Virus record (IMG/VR): IMGVR_UViG_3300032299_001203
Location: 1 to 64,000 of that record
DNA: 64,000 nucleotides
Strand: one strand, 5' to 3'
DNA from: a virus
Positions 38,196 through 49,200 of the stretch are shown in pieces; positions within the stretch are counted from its first letter, which is position 1; each line of letters begins with the position of its first letter. The translations under genes were made by a program, and so were the position numbers. The notes below the pieces were generated by a model. That model saw only the letters and a program-made list of their open reading frames with translations. It was not told the origin of the DNA and ran no database searches.

Positions 38196-40265
38196 ATGGC
38201 TGGAAATAAATCCAATATTCAGATTACCGATTTAGATTTTAATACAATTAAAACTAATCTTAAAAAGTTTTTGCAATCACAAAACACATTACAAGATTAT
38301 AACTATGAAGGATCTGCACTCTCTACACTATTGGATATTCTTTCTTATAACACACAATATAATGCTTATTACTTAAATATGGTTGCCAATGAGATGTTTT
38401 TGGATTCAGCATTACAAAGATCATCAGTAGTTTCTCATGCAAAACTATTAAATTATACTCCAAAATCGGCAGCAGCACCATCAGCCACCATTAATATCAC
38501 TTTCAATCAAGTAACTGATTCTTCTTTAACACTACCAAAATTTACTTCGTTTATGTCCGAAGCAATTGATGGCGTAAACTACAAATTTGTAACAGTTAAT
38601 TCAACTACATTAAATACAAATACTGTTTTCAATTCGGTTACGTTTTCAAACTTAACAATTAAACAAGGTGAACCAATCAACTTAAATTATACTTATGATT
38701 CTGCGGCCAACCCAACAGCTATATTTGATTTACCTGACACAAACATTGACACTTCTACATTAACTGTATCCGTACAACAGAGTGGTTCAAATACTGCCTA
38801 CGAAATTTATACTTTGGCTTCAGATTATTTGAGTTTGGATGCAACATCGAGTGTGTATTTCTTACAAGAAGGTATCAATGGTTACTATCAGATATATTTT
38901 GGTGATGGCATATTAGGAAAATCAATTACTGATGGCAACATTGTAACAGTTTCATATATTGTAACCAATGGTACAAGTTCAGCAGGAGCAAATAATTTTG
39001 TATTGATGGATGCTATTTCTGGATACTCCAACACCACAATAACACCCGTCACATCTACAACACAAGGTTCTGAAAAAGAAACCATTCAATCAATTAAATA
39101 CACCGCACCTAAATCATACTCTGCTCAAGGTCGTGCTGTTACAAAAGAAGATTACATTTATCTGATTCAAAATAATGCTGGTATTTTTCCAATAGATGCT
39201 GTTAATGTTTGGGGCGGAGAAGAAAATAATCCTCCTGTTTATGGTACTATTTTTATTGCCATAAAACCAAAAGGTGGATACACTTTAACACAAACACAAA
39301 AAAATATTATTGAAGAAAGAATTATTAAACCTATTTCCGTGTTAACAATTAAACCAAAAATTATAGACGTTGACTATACATATTTAAAAATTATATCAAA
39401 CATATATTATAATCCAAAATTAACAGCATTGACTTCTGATCAATTAGAAACACAGGTGTTTAATTCTATTCAAAATTTTGCAACTAACACATTAAATAAA
39501 TTTAATTCAACATTTCAATTGTCATCATTGATAACTGCGGTGCAATCCGTTAATCAATCATTCATAACTAATGATGCATCGTTAGTATTACAAAAAAGAT
39601 TTTCACCAAATTTACTTAATTCAACATCATATTCATTTAATTTTGGTGTGCCATTGAAAAAAGATATTTTCTCAAAAAGTATTAGTATTAGTCCTACTTT
39701 TCAAGTAATTGATACAAAAAATAATAATATTGTTAGAACCGCATATCTAGAAGAAACTCCATCAGGAACAACTTTTTTAGATTCTATAACTATTATTAAT
39801 CCAGGATTTGGTTACACATCCAATCCAATAGTAACCATTGTAGGTGATGGTACAGGTGCAACAGCAAAAGCAACTGTTGTAAATGGCCAAGTTAATAACA
39901 TTACGATAACAAATTCTGGAATCGATTATACACAAGCTCTAATTGAAATTACTTCAGCTGATGGTAACGGAACTATGTGTTCAGCTTTGGCTGTTTTAGC
40001 TGGCAACAGAGGAACATTAAGAACATATTATTATAGTGAAGGTGTTAAAACAATTTTAAATGTTAATGCTGGCACAGTAGATTATCAAACTGGTGTGGTC
40101 ACATTAACTGATTTTAATCCATCACAAATTGATAATCCTTTAGGTATATTAACTTTACAAGCAATACCAAATTCAACAATCGTTTCTTCTGATAAAGATA
40201 AAATTATCACATTAGATAATACGGATCAGTCAGCAATTGAAATAAACATTACAGCAAGTAGTTAA
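38196..40265 (+). CDS. 6: Baseplate wedge, gp6
   Basis: The 689-residue protein matches gp6 in length (T4: 660) and in its N-terminal segment (ITDLDFNTIKTNLKKFLQ, YEGSALSTLLDILSYNTQYNAYYLNM). The baseplate J-type core is visible in the middle (YFLQEGINGYYQIYFGDG, YSAQGRAVTKEDY). gp6 forms the inner baseplate ring. It directly follows gp25, as expected for the conserved wedge core. Confidence 0.92.
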   Translation: MAGNKSNIQITDLDFNTIKTNLKKFLQSQNTLQDYNYEGSALSTLLDILSYNTQYNAYYLNMVANEMFLDSALQRSSVVSHAKLLNYTPKSAAAPSATINITFNQVTDSSLTLPKFTSFMSEAIDGVNYKFVTVNSTTLNTNTVFNSVTFSNLTIKQGEPINLNYTYDSAANPTAIFDLPDTNIDTSTLTVSVQQSGSNTAYEIYTLASDYLSLDATSSVYFLQEGINGYYQIYFGDGILGKSITDGNIVTVSYIVTNGTSSAGANNFVLMDAISGYSNTTITPVTSTTQGSEKETIQSIKYTAPKSYSAQGRAVTKEDYIYLIQNNAGIFPIDAVNVWGGEENNPPVYGTIFIAIKPKGGYTLTQTQKNIIEERIIKPISVLTIKPKIIDVDYTYLKIISNIYYNPKLTALTSDQLETQVFNSIQNFATNTLNKFNSTFQLSSLITAVQSVNQSFITNDASLVLQKRFSPNLLNSTSYSFNFGVPLKKDIFSKSISISPTFQVIDTKNNNIVRTAYLEETPSGTTFLDSITIINPGFGYTSNPIVTIVGDGTGATAKATVVNGQVNNITITNSGIDYTQALIEITSADGNGTMCSALAVLAGNRGTLRTYYYSEGVKTILNVNAGTVDYQTGVVTLTDFNPSQIDNPLGILTLQAIPNSTIVSSDKDKIITLDNTDQSAIEINITASS

Positions 40266-40268
40266 TAA

Positions 40269-43178
40269 ATGATTTTAGATAATCACAAAACATCATTACA
40301 GGTTGCTAAACAACTTCCTGAATTTATTCAGGATGATTCAGCTTATCAAAATTTTGTTTCTTTTATTGAAGCATACTATCAATGGATGGAAACAACTCAT
40401 AGTGCAAATGCATCAAATACCATTGTTACTTCAAGTGACCAAGGTATAACACACGCATCAAAGAATTTATTAAATTATTCTGATGTTGACAATACATTAG
40501 ATGAATTTATTGATTATTTTATTAATGATTTTCTTCCTTACATACCAAAAGATGCTTTAACGGACAAAAGAAAATTATTAAAAATATCAAAAGAATTATA
40601 CAACAACAAAGGAACAGAAAGTTCTTATAAATTCCTGTTTAGAGCTTTATATAACTCAAGTGCCGAAATATTTAACACATCTGATACAGTTTTAAAAGCT
40701 TCAGATGGCAAATGGGTAATTACAAAATCTTTAAGAATAGATTCTTTAAATCCAAATTGGCTTTTAATTAATAATTTAAGAATTTTTGGAGAAACAACCA
40801 AATCATATGCAACAATTGAATATTCAAGTGTAACTGGTTCTAAAACTGAAGTTTTTATTTCAAACATACAGAGATTATTTAATTCTGGAGAATTTGTTCG
40901 TGTAGTTGACAACAATAATTTAGATGTTTATTTCCTTAATGGTAAAGTTTATATTCAAAACCAAGGAGTAAACATACCAGAAAACGCTGTGATACTAAGA
41001 GGTAAAATTATTGGTGTTATTTCATCGATTAGAATAAACTCCAAAGAACGTGGCCAATTTTATGAACCAGGTGATCCTGTTATTATTTCTGGCGGATTAA
41101 ATCCGGATGTTGTTGATCCAGTTGGTGCAGAAGCTTTTGTTGGTCAAACAACAAGAGGTAGTATTTCATCTATAGTTGTTACTGATGGATCAAATGGCTT
41201 TCAATTGCCTCCTAATTCAGCTATTAATTTTTTAGGAACGGCAGACGCACCAGCAAGAGCTGAAATTAATTTATTGGATAGTGAAAAATTAACAAATGTT
41301 TCTTTTATTATCAGCAATTCTTTAGGTACGGCTTCAAATATAGCAATTGGCAATACAACTTTAGCACAAACATATAATATATTTCAAAATCCAGGTGTAA
41401 CTAATACAAATTCTAGATTAGTGGATGCATTTACATTTACATCTTTTGTTGTTGGGCCAATCGGTTCTATTAAAATTACAAATCAAGGTGCAGGATATAA
41501 TAAAACACCAAACGTTACTGTTACTTCTTTGTATTCTACTGACGCAGGACAAAGTGATTTAAAAAATCTTGGCATATTACAACCTATTTCAATTCGAAAT
41601 GCTGGTACTGGTTATGGAAACAATGACACAATTAGTATTGTTGGTGGTTTGGGATCAGGAGCGTTTGCGAACATAGTAGTTAACGCAACAGGATCAATTG
41701 TTAGGGCACCATACATATTTTCTGGCAACAATATAAACACAACTTACTCATTAGGTGGTTTTGGATACACACTTTCTGATCTACCAACTATAATAATTAA
41801 TAGTGAATATGGATCAAATGCAAGTCTTGTTATTCCAGGAATTATGGGAGATGGTGCAATTTTATCTCCAACAACGGATCGTATTGGCCAAATTTCAACC
41901 ATCAATATTACCAATCCAGGCGAAGATTATGTTTCTGCACCAAAGGTATATTTAAATGTGCAAGATATTGCTCTGAGTAATGTGTCTGGAACAAATTCAA
42001 TTGTTACCGGAGATATCATCTATCAAGGTAATACATACCTGTCTGCAACATATTCTGCAAATGTTTATTCTTTTATTAGAACTTCATTTGACACCACAGG
42101 AAATACACAAAATGACATCTACAGATTAAGGGTGTATGATTATTCAGGAAATTATGCCGAAGGATTAACTTTAAATATTGATAGAGAAGTTGGCAACACA
42201 ACAGTACAATTAAATTTCAGTCCACAACCAGTATTGATTAACAAAGCTGGTTTACCTGGCAGTATGATTAAATATGGTGATGGTAATGCTAAAGCTAACG
42301 CAGCATTTTTAAATGGATTAATTGTTGGCCAAGGTGTATATTTAAATGAAGATGGACAACCTTCTTCATTAGGATTAGTTCTGGAGAGTTTAGATTATAA
42401 TAAGTATACATATGTTTTATCGGTAGAAAAAGCTTTAAAATCATATAAAGATTTAATTTTAAACCTTTTACATCCCGCTGGTTCAAAACTTATTGGTAGA
42501 AATTTACTAAGAAGTTCCAATTCCTTTAACCTTGGAACAGAAACGGGGCACCAAAAAGGTTACACTTTGGAATATGTGGCTGGCGGAGCAGCTTACTTGA
42601 CTTTAGAAGTTAACACCGCCACGGATATAATTAGCACCAATATTATCAAAGTCAACAATGTTATATCTGGTAATATTGGTAACACTATATTTGCTAATGA
42701 TTATATAAAATTTGAATCTAGCAATAATGTAAAAGTATACTCCTTAATTACTGACGTTGACTATGTAAATAACAAATTAACAATTGATGACAACGTATTT
42801 TTAACTTTTGCAAATGTGGGCTTTGGATATGCAAATGCCTCCTCAAACGTCATAAATATAACATCAGTTACGGGACAATATGATGGTAATTTTGACAGTA
42901 AGACACCAGCCAATAACATTATATACGTTGGAGATAGTGTTTCGTTAAACGGTGGACCATATTATGCAGTCACCAGAGTATTCGCCAACGGTAACATATC
43001 GGTGGCCAACAGTTCATTTGGACCATCAGGTAATTCTAGAATAACAGTAAACAAGAATGCTAATACACAAACCGCATTCATATACGGTCAAGTATTTGTA
43101 TATGATTATCCATTATTAGCAACAGAATCCGGCAATGAGATTATCACAGAACAAGGAACTTATCTAATCATAGGGTAA
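40269..43178 (+). CDS. 7: Baseplate wedge protein, gp7-like candidate
   Basis: The 969-residue protein is close to T4 gp7 in size (1032) and follows gp6 as in T4. Its N-terminus (LPEFIQDDSAYQNFVSFIEAYYQWME, FLPYIPKDALTDKRKLLKISKELY) is a conserved helical domain seen in wedge proteins of marine T4-like phages. The remainder is beta-rich with several PGxGY turns (NQGAGYNKTPNVTVTSL type), repeated elements of virion proteins. Identity with gp7 rests on position and size. Confidence 0.65.
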   Translation: MILDNHKTSLQVAKQLPEFIQDDSAYQNFVSFIEAYYQWMETTHSANASNTIVTSSDQGITHASKNLLNYSDVDNTLDEFIDYFINDFLPYIPKDALTDKRKLLKISKELYNNKGTESSYKFLFRALYNSSAEIFNTSDTVLKASDGKWVITKSLRIDSLNPNWLLINNLRIFGETTKSYATIEYSSVTGSKTEVFISNIQRLFNSGEFVRVVDNNNLDVYFLNGKVYIQNQGVNIPENAVILRGKIIGVISSIRINSKERGQFYEPGDPVIISGGLNPDVVDPVGAEAFVGQTTRGSISSIVVTDGSNGFQLPPNSAINFLGTADAPARAEINLLDSEKLTNVSFIISNSLGTASNIAIGNTTLAQTYNIFQNPGVTNTNSRLVDAFTFTSFVVGPIGSIKITNQGAGYNKTPNVTVTSLYSTDAGQSDLKNLGILQPISIRNAGTGYGNNDTISIVGGLGSGAFANIVVNATGSIVRAPYIFSGNNINTTYSLGGFGYTLSDLPTIIINSEYGSNASLVIPGIMGDGAILSPTTDRIGQISTINITNPGEDYVSAPKVYLNVQDIALSNVSGTNSIVTGDIIYQGNTYLSATYSANVYSFIRTSFDTTGNTQNDIYRLRVYDYSGNYAEGLTLNIDREVGNTTVQLNFSPQPVLINKAGLPGSMIKYGDGNAKANAAFLNGLIVGQGVYLNEDGQPSSLGLVLESLDYNKYTYVLSVEKALKSYKDLILNLLHPAGSKLIGRNLLRSSNSFNLGTETGHQKGYTLEYVAGGAAYLTLEVNTATDIISTNIIKVNNVISGNIGNTIFANDYIKFESSNNVKVYSLITDVDYVNNKLTIDDNVFLTFANVGFGYANASSNVINITSVTGQYDGNFDSKTPANNIIYVGDSVSLNGGPYYAVTRVFANGNISVANSSFGPSGNSRITVNKNANTQTAFIYGQVFVYDYPLLATESGNEIITEQGTYLIIG

Positions 43179-43182
43179 AAAA

Positions 43183-44841
43183 ATGGCAACAGTAAAAATA
43201 TCACAACTACCAGTTTTATCACAGTTATCGGCTAACAACGCCAACACAGTATTTGTGGTGGTAGATAAAACCACCAATACAACTTCACAGTTTTCTACCA
43301 CGGTTTTAGCTCAAGGCTTATACGCCAACAATATTTTGAATGTTGGTACTGCAAACACAGGTCTTTTACTTCCTAATTCTGTAGCACAATTTATTAGTAA
43401 TACTGCAATCTTTTCACAAGTTAATTTTCAAAACATTAATTCAAAAGGTTCTGCTGATATTGTTATAACATCAGATGATGGTGATAACTCAAATAATTAT
43501 TTGGATTTGGGTGTTCAAGGTTCAAATATGGATGCTGATCCAACATTTGACTTACCCAATAATGATGGTTATTTGTATATGCATGGCAAGGACAATCAAA
43601 AGTATGGTAATTTATGGATTGGTACAGCGATTGCAAATACTGATTTAGTTTTCTTTACTGGTGATCATAAACAAGCCAATGAGGTTGCAAGAATTGAAGA
43701 TGGTGTTGGTCTATCTTTAAAAATGCCTATCAAGTTTGCTGATGGCACCATACAGAACACGGCACCGGTCACAGCAGCACACTCACAAGTTATTTTCAAT
43801 CAAGCCAATTCAGCGTATAATTTTGCTATTAATGTAAACACTTATACTGCGGCAGTGTACGCTCTTTCTAATACACAAAGTAATAGTATAACAGTAATGC
43901 AAGGTGTTAATACAACACAGAATACCAACATCACAACTGCCAACAACCAAGCTTGGGCAGCTTTTGATGCTGCAAATACAAACTCTGGCAATATTGCCAT
44001 ACTACAGGCAGTTAACACAACACAGAACACCAACATCACTACAGCAAACAATCATGCTTGGGCTGCATTTACCAAAGCAAACAATGCTTTAGCCAATACA
44101 ACAGGTATATTTGGTGGTACACTGACCATTACTGGTGATTTGGTGTTTGATGGCAGCCAAACTATTTCAGCAACTGATGATCTTTATATTGGTTCAAACG
44201 CTGGTATACAAATACAAACTGATCTTGGCGGAACTCAGAAACAATTTCAATTTGGAACGGATGGAAATTTAACTGTTCCAAATTATATTGTATTCCCGGA
44301 CAATACTGAAATTGGATATAATCCTTCTGCAAGTCCAACTTCTTTCATGGTTTCGACAGCAAACACATTGACATTGGAAGCAAATACATACACTTGGGGT
44401 TTTGGCGCAGATGGTACTACGATATTTCCAAACGGATTGATTAAGACTCGGACCAATCAGTCCATTGGTATTTTAGCCATAGATGGCGGATCACTTTCAG
44501 AATATCCAGCACAGTTAATGGCACAGCAAGTGGCACAAGCTCAACCAGATACTATTATTTCTTCATATGATAATAGAGCTACTATCCAAACAAATGTTAA
44601 TAGTACCATCAAGACTTGGACATTTGGCAGGAATGGTAGTTTAACATTCCCAGATTTATCTGTTCAAAACACCGCATTTACTGGTACTGCAATTGACCAA
44701 AATGCAACCAATTTGGCTCAAAGTGCTTACGACAAAGCCAATACAACAGCCAATACAACAATTACCATATCACAATTAAAATCTATATCAGCAAATGCTG
44801 GAAATTTTGGCGATTTTCAAATTGCAATTGCTGCTTTATAA
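43183..44841 (+). CDS. Tail fibre-like structural protein with coiled-coil repeats
   Basis: The 552-residue protein starts with KISQLPVLSQLSANN, a motif common at phage fibre N-termini. Residues about 215-310 contain tandem repeats of the form NTTQNTNITTANN-AWAAF, probably a trimeric coiled coil. C-terminal blocks are beta-rich (FGTDGNLTVP, FGRNGSLTFPD). It lies between gp7-like and gp8, suggesting an attachment to the baseplate periphery. Confidence 0.65.
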   Translation: MATVKISQLPVLSQLSANNANTVFVVVDKTTNTTSQFSTTVLAQGLYANNILNVGTANTGLLLPNSVAQFISNTAIFSQVNFQNINSKGSADIVITSDDGDNSNNYLDLGVQGSNMDADPTFDLPNNDGYLYMHGKDNQKYGNLWIGTAIANTDLVFFTGDHKQANEVARIEDGVGLSLKMPIKFADGTIQNTAPVTAAHSQVIFNQANSAYNFAINVNTYTAAVYALSNTQSNSITVMQGVNTTQNTNITTANNQAWAAFDAANTNSGNIAILQAVNTTQNTNITTANNHAWAAFTKANNALANTTGIFGGTLTITGDLVFDGSQTISATDDLYIGSNAGIQIQTDLGGTQKQFQFGTDGNLTVPNYIVFPDNTEIGYNPSASPTSFMVSTANTLTLEANTYTWGFGADGTTIFPNGLIKTRTNQSIGILAIDGGSLSEYPAQLMAQQVAQAQPDTIISSYDNRATIQTNVNSTIKTWTFGRNGSLTFPDLSVQNTAFTGTAIDQNATNLAQSAYDKANTTANTTITISQLKSISANAGNFGDFQIAIAAL

Positions 44842-44861
44842 AAACACTTAATAAATAAATC

Positions 44862-46274
44862 ATGGCAAATTTTACAGCAAACTCATCTCAACTCATATAC
44901 GGTAGTAAAATATATGAGGTACTACAATATTATTATGCTCCTGCAACCACTTCTAATGCCACAAACACATTACAGAATTCTTTGTATGCGTTTATTGGCC
45001 AAGTGGATCCATGGCCAGATGAAGAAGAACCACCCACACCAACACAAGATCAATATTCTTTAAAACAAGTATTCAAAAATATTATTGCTGCCAAAAAGGT
45101 AACATCATCTGATATTTCTCCGGTAATACCAAGGCGAGATTGGAAAACTGGTGTAATATATAATCAGTATTCTGATACAGAAGATATGTTTACGGTTGAT
45201 GCCAATGGTATACTAACAAAAAATTTCTATGTACGAAATCGTTTCGATCAGGTGTTCAAATGTTTAGGAAATGCTAATGGATCACAATCAACTATTGAAC
45301 CTGAGTTTTTACCTGGTACATTTGATAAGTCATTCTTGGTAAAAACAGCAGATGGTTATAAGTGGAAATTTTTATATACAATCAACATTGGCCAAAAACA
45401 AAAATTCTTAGATACAAATTGGATGCCTGTGGTTGGTATTGGCCAAAACATTCCAAATCCGGTTGAAACTTTTGCTGCGCAAGGTGATATTCAGGTTATT
45501 AATGTTACAAACACCGGCCGTGGTTACTTTTCTGGTGGTGTAAAAATTACCATTAATGGTGATGGTCAATTTGCAAATGCTACGGCTAGTGTTAACGCAT
45601 CCGGCTTTATTACAGACATTGTTATGGCAAATACCGGCCAAGGATATACTTATGCCGAAACAATAATAACAACGGAGGCAGGTTATCCGACCCCCAATGT
45701 AGTAGCTACTGCGAGTAGTCCTGTATCGCCTGTAGGAGGTCACGGATTCGATCCTATATCAGAATTAGGATGTAGTCACGCTATGATGGCTTTAGAATTT
45801 ACTGGCAGTGAAGGTGGATTAATACCAACCGATATCACTTACAGGCAATTAGGTCTGGTGTTGGATCCATATTCAAAAAGCAACTTAGGTAAACTCATAC
45901 CATATGCAACCGAAACTGTATATGATGTAACGACAAGTATTTTGGTTTCTTCCGGATTAGGTTCGTATGTTAGTGGCCAAGTGGTTTATCAAGGACCATC
46001 TTTGGCAAGAGCAACTTTTAAAGCAAAAATTGTTAGTTTTGATCCAACAACCAATATATTAAAGGTCATAAATATAACAGGAACACCAACTGCAAATGAA
46101 GTTCTTGTACAAGACAGTTTATTATCAGGTCAGGCTATTATTAGAACGTTATTACAGGTGACCGATCCTGATTTTATCATCTATTCTGGATATATCACTT
46201 ATATAGAAAATAGAACAGGAGTTGAACGTAGCGGAGATGCTACTGAACAATTTCGTGTTGTGTTAAGATTTTAA
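44862..46274 (+). CDS. 8: Baseplate wedge, gp8
   Basis: The 470-residue protein carries the gp8 features of marine T4-like phages: a SKIYEVLQYYYAPAT region, VIPRRDWKTGVIYNQYSD, and the YKWKFLYTINIGQKQKFL strand pair. It is longer than T4 gp8 (334 residues) through a beta-rich insert (about 205-275) with G-GY turns, also found in gp6 and gp7-like proteins here. gp8 dimers lie in the wedge. Confidence 0.85.
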   Translation: MANFTANSSQLIYGSKIYEVLQYYYAPATTSNATNTLQNSLYAFIGQVDPWPDEEEPPTPTQDQYSLKQVFKNIIAAKKVTSSDISPVIPRRDWKTGVIYNQYSDTEDMFTVDANGILTKNFYVRNRFDQVFKCLGNANGSQSTIEPEFLPGTFDKSFLVKTADGYKWKFLYTINIGQKQKFLDTNWMPVVGIGQNIPNPVETFAAQGDIQVINVTNTGRGYFSGGVKITINGDGQFANATASVNASGFITDIVMANTGQGYTYAETIITTEAGYPTPNVVATASSPVSPVGGHGFDPISELGCSHAMMALEFTGSEGGLIPTDITYRQLGLVLDPYSKSNLGKLIPYATETVYDVTTSILVSSGLGSYVSGQVVYQGPSLARATFKAKIVSFDPTTNILKVINITGTPTANEVLVQDSLLSGQAIIRTLLQVTDPDFIIYSGYITYIENRTGVERSGDATEQFRVVLRF

Positions 46275-46286
46275 TGGAAAGAAAAA

Positions 46287-49200
46287 ATGGCACTTAATTT
46301 TAATGTAGAACCGTACTATGATGATTTCGATGTAACTAAAAACTACCATCGAATTCTTTTTAAGCCAGGGTATTCTGTTCAGGCTCGTGAATTAACACAA
46401 TCTCAAACCATCTTACAAAATCAAATCACAAGTTTTGCTGATGCAATTTTTGCTCAGAACACTCCCGTTTCTGGTGGTAAAGTAACAGTCAATCAAAATG
46501 TTCATTTTCTAAAGTTAAATGCAATCACACCATCTGGATTAACCACAATTGCGGCATCGTTTGAAAACGGAACAATTTATAGCCAAGATGGTTCGATTGT
46601 TGCAAAGGTAGTTGCTTTCGCAGAAGCCACATCAACTTCTATTGGAGTTGACGGTGATCCACCAACATTAATGGTAACATACATTACTGGCAATAAATTT
46701 AATAGTGGTGACACCATCTATTTAAATGGATCAAACTATATTGCAACTGTTATTACTTCATCTGTTGGTAATGAAGCTACAGGAAAAGGATCCATTGCTT
46801 CTATATCGAGAGGTATTTTTTATGTTAAAGGTAATTTTGTAACTGCTTCTGAAGATACGGTTATTCTTTCCAAATACAACGAAAATCCTTCTTTAAGAGT
46901 AGGTTTAAATGCAACAGAAACAATTATAGATTCCAATGATGACACCACTTTGTTGGATCCAGCATTAGGTGCTACAAACTACCAAGCTCCTGGAGCCGAC
47001 CGATATTTAATTAGTTTATCGTTAGAAACTCGGCCATTAACATTAGGTGACGATGACAATTTTATTGAATTGGTTCGTCTTGCTGAAGGTAGCATACAAA
47101 AACAAGTTGATGGAACCGTATACTCTGTTATTGACGATTATTTTGCCAAAAGAACAAATGATACTAACGGTGATTTTATTGTTAATGATTATACTTTAAC
47201 CCCTAAAGCAAACACCATTAATTCCAGTAAATATGATATTGGAATTTCAAAAGGTGTTTCTTATGTTCGTGGTTATAGGTTAGAGAATCAAAGTCCTGTA
47301 TCATTAATAAACGACCGAGCAAGAACTCAAGATAGTGTATTGAATAATCCAACATTTATTGATTATGGAAATTACTTCTTTGTCAATTCATCTAATGGTG
47401 TGTTTGATGTAACTACTTTACCTCCTGTTGATTTTCACACAGTAGATAAAACAAGTATCTCTTTGACAAATGAAAATTCATACAACTCGACTAGAGCGGC
47501 CACAGGATATATTAGGAATATGATTTATTCCAGTACATCTAATACGGCAAATGGATCGGCTTACATTTACAAAGCGTATGTTTTTGGAATTCAAAACCAA
47601 ACCTTAACAGCTAATGTGGCCGCCGGTTCAGCAAATAATTCTTACATAACATTACCAAGCACAAATCAATTTTCAAATGTGGCAAATGCTTACTACAATG
47701 TAACTGTGAGTATTGACAAAGGTACTTCTGCTGGAGATTTTCGTGTAATTACTAGCTATGATGCCGCTAGCAAAATTGCTTACGTTGATAGACCTTTTAC
47801 GGTTGCACCAACCACTTCTTCTCAATTTACATTAAGGTTTGATGTAACTGATATAGAAACTATCATTAAAGCAACACCTGGAATATCATACAACATTACA
47901 GCAAATGCAACAATCGACACATCAAGCAAACAAACAAATGATGTTCTTGCTGATACTGTTCTTCAAAATCCAAATGCGCCTGAGTTATTGTTTAACTTAG
48001 GTAATCAATATGTAAGTTATGCAAACAACACTTCATACTTAACAACACAGGTGTTTAGAAACGTTGCGTTTGGTATTTCTGGTGGAAACATTGTTGCAAC
48101 ATTAACTTTTGGTTCTGCACCTGTTTCCACTCTTTCTTTCTTGGGATCAGGAACATTATCTGCCGATGCTGTTTCACAAAACTTTCAAATCATTGTAACA
48201 AATCCTGGTTCAAATGCAGGTTTAAGAGCTGGTCAAACACTTCCTTGGAACATTTTATCTAGAACGTGTTCGATTACTGGTGCAGGTTCTACGGCCACAT
48301 TTACAACACCATCTAGTGATTTAACATCATTTACAGCAACAATTATTGCAAAATCTTTTGTAAAAGCAGGTAATGATACGAGTTATATTATCAAAGCTAA
48401 AAATTTAGTAACAGGTAATACAACCGGTGTTAATCTTTCTGGAACAAATGTCAACAGTTACAGTTATGTTGACACAAATCAAGGTCAAGTGTATATTACT
48501 TGGCAAGGTTTGGTTAATCCAGGATCTCCACAAAAATTGTATATTACGGATGTAAAACGAATCGTAAAAATTATTGATACAAAATCTCAAGCAACATTCC
48601 CAACAGATGCAATGTTGTCCGATCCTTCTTATGATATTACCAATAGATTTACGTTTGATAATGGTCAAAGAGATTCTCATTATGATTTTGCCACAATTAC
48701 TTTAGGTGTAGGTCAGCCTGCAATTAAAGGTAACTTACTTGTGGTTCTAGATTACTATGCAACAACTGGTGGTGATGGTTATTATAGTGTGATGTCATAC
48801 TTGGCACCAATTTCTTCTTCGCCTGAAGATTATGCTGAAATTCCATCTTACACAAGTTCAACTGGTAACCCATACCAACTAAAAGATTGTTTGGATTTTA
48901 GGCCATCTCTGATTAATGCTCAACCTGATTTTACGATTAGAGCAAGTGCATCTGGATCAGGTGCCTTAGGTGCTTACATACCTGTTGACCTTTCAATATT
49001 TGAATCCAATTATGGTTATTACTTGAGTAGAAAAGATAAACTTGTTTTAACTAAAGATAGGTCTTTTGAAATTATTCAAGGCACTCCTTCATCCAATCCA
49101 ATTGCGCCTGGTGAACCAGATGGTGCACTCGTTATTGCAAATTTAACTCATGATCCATACACAGCTTATATTCCAGGTGAAGTAACAGGAGAATTACCAA

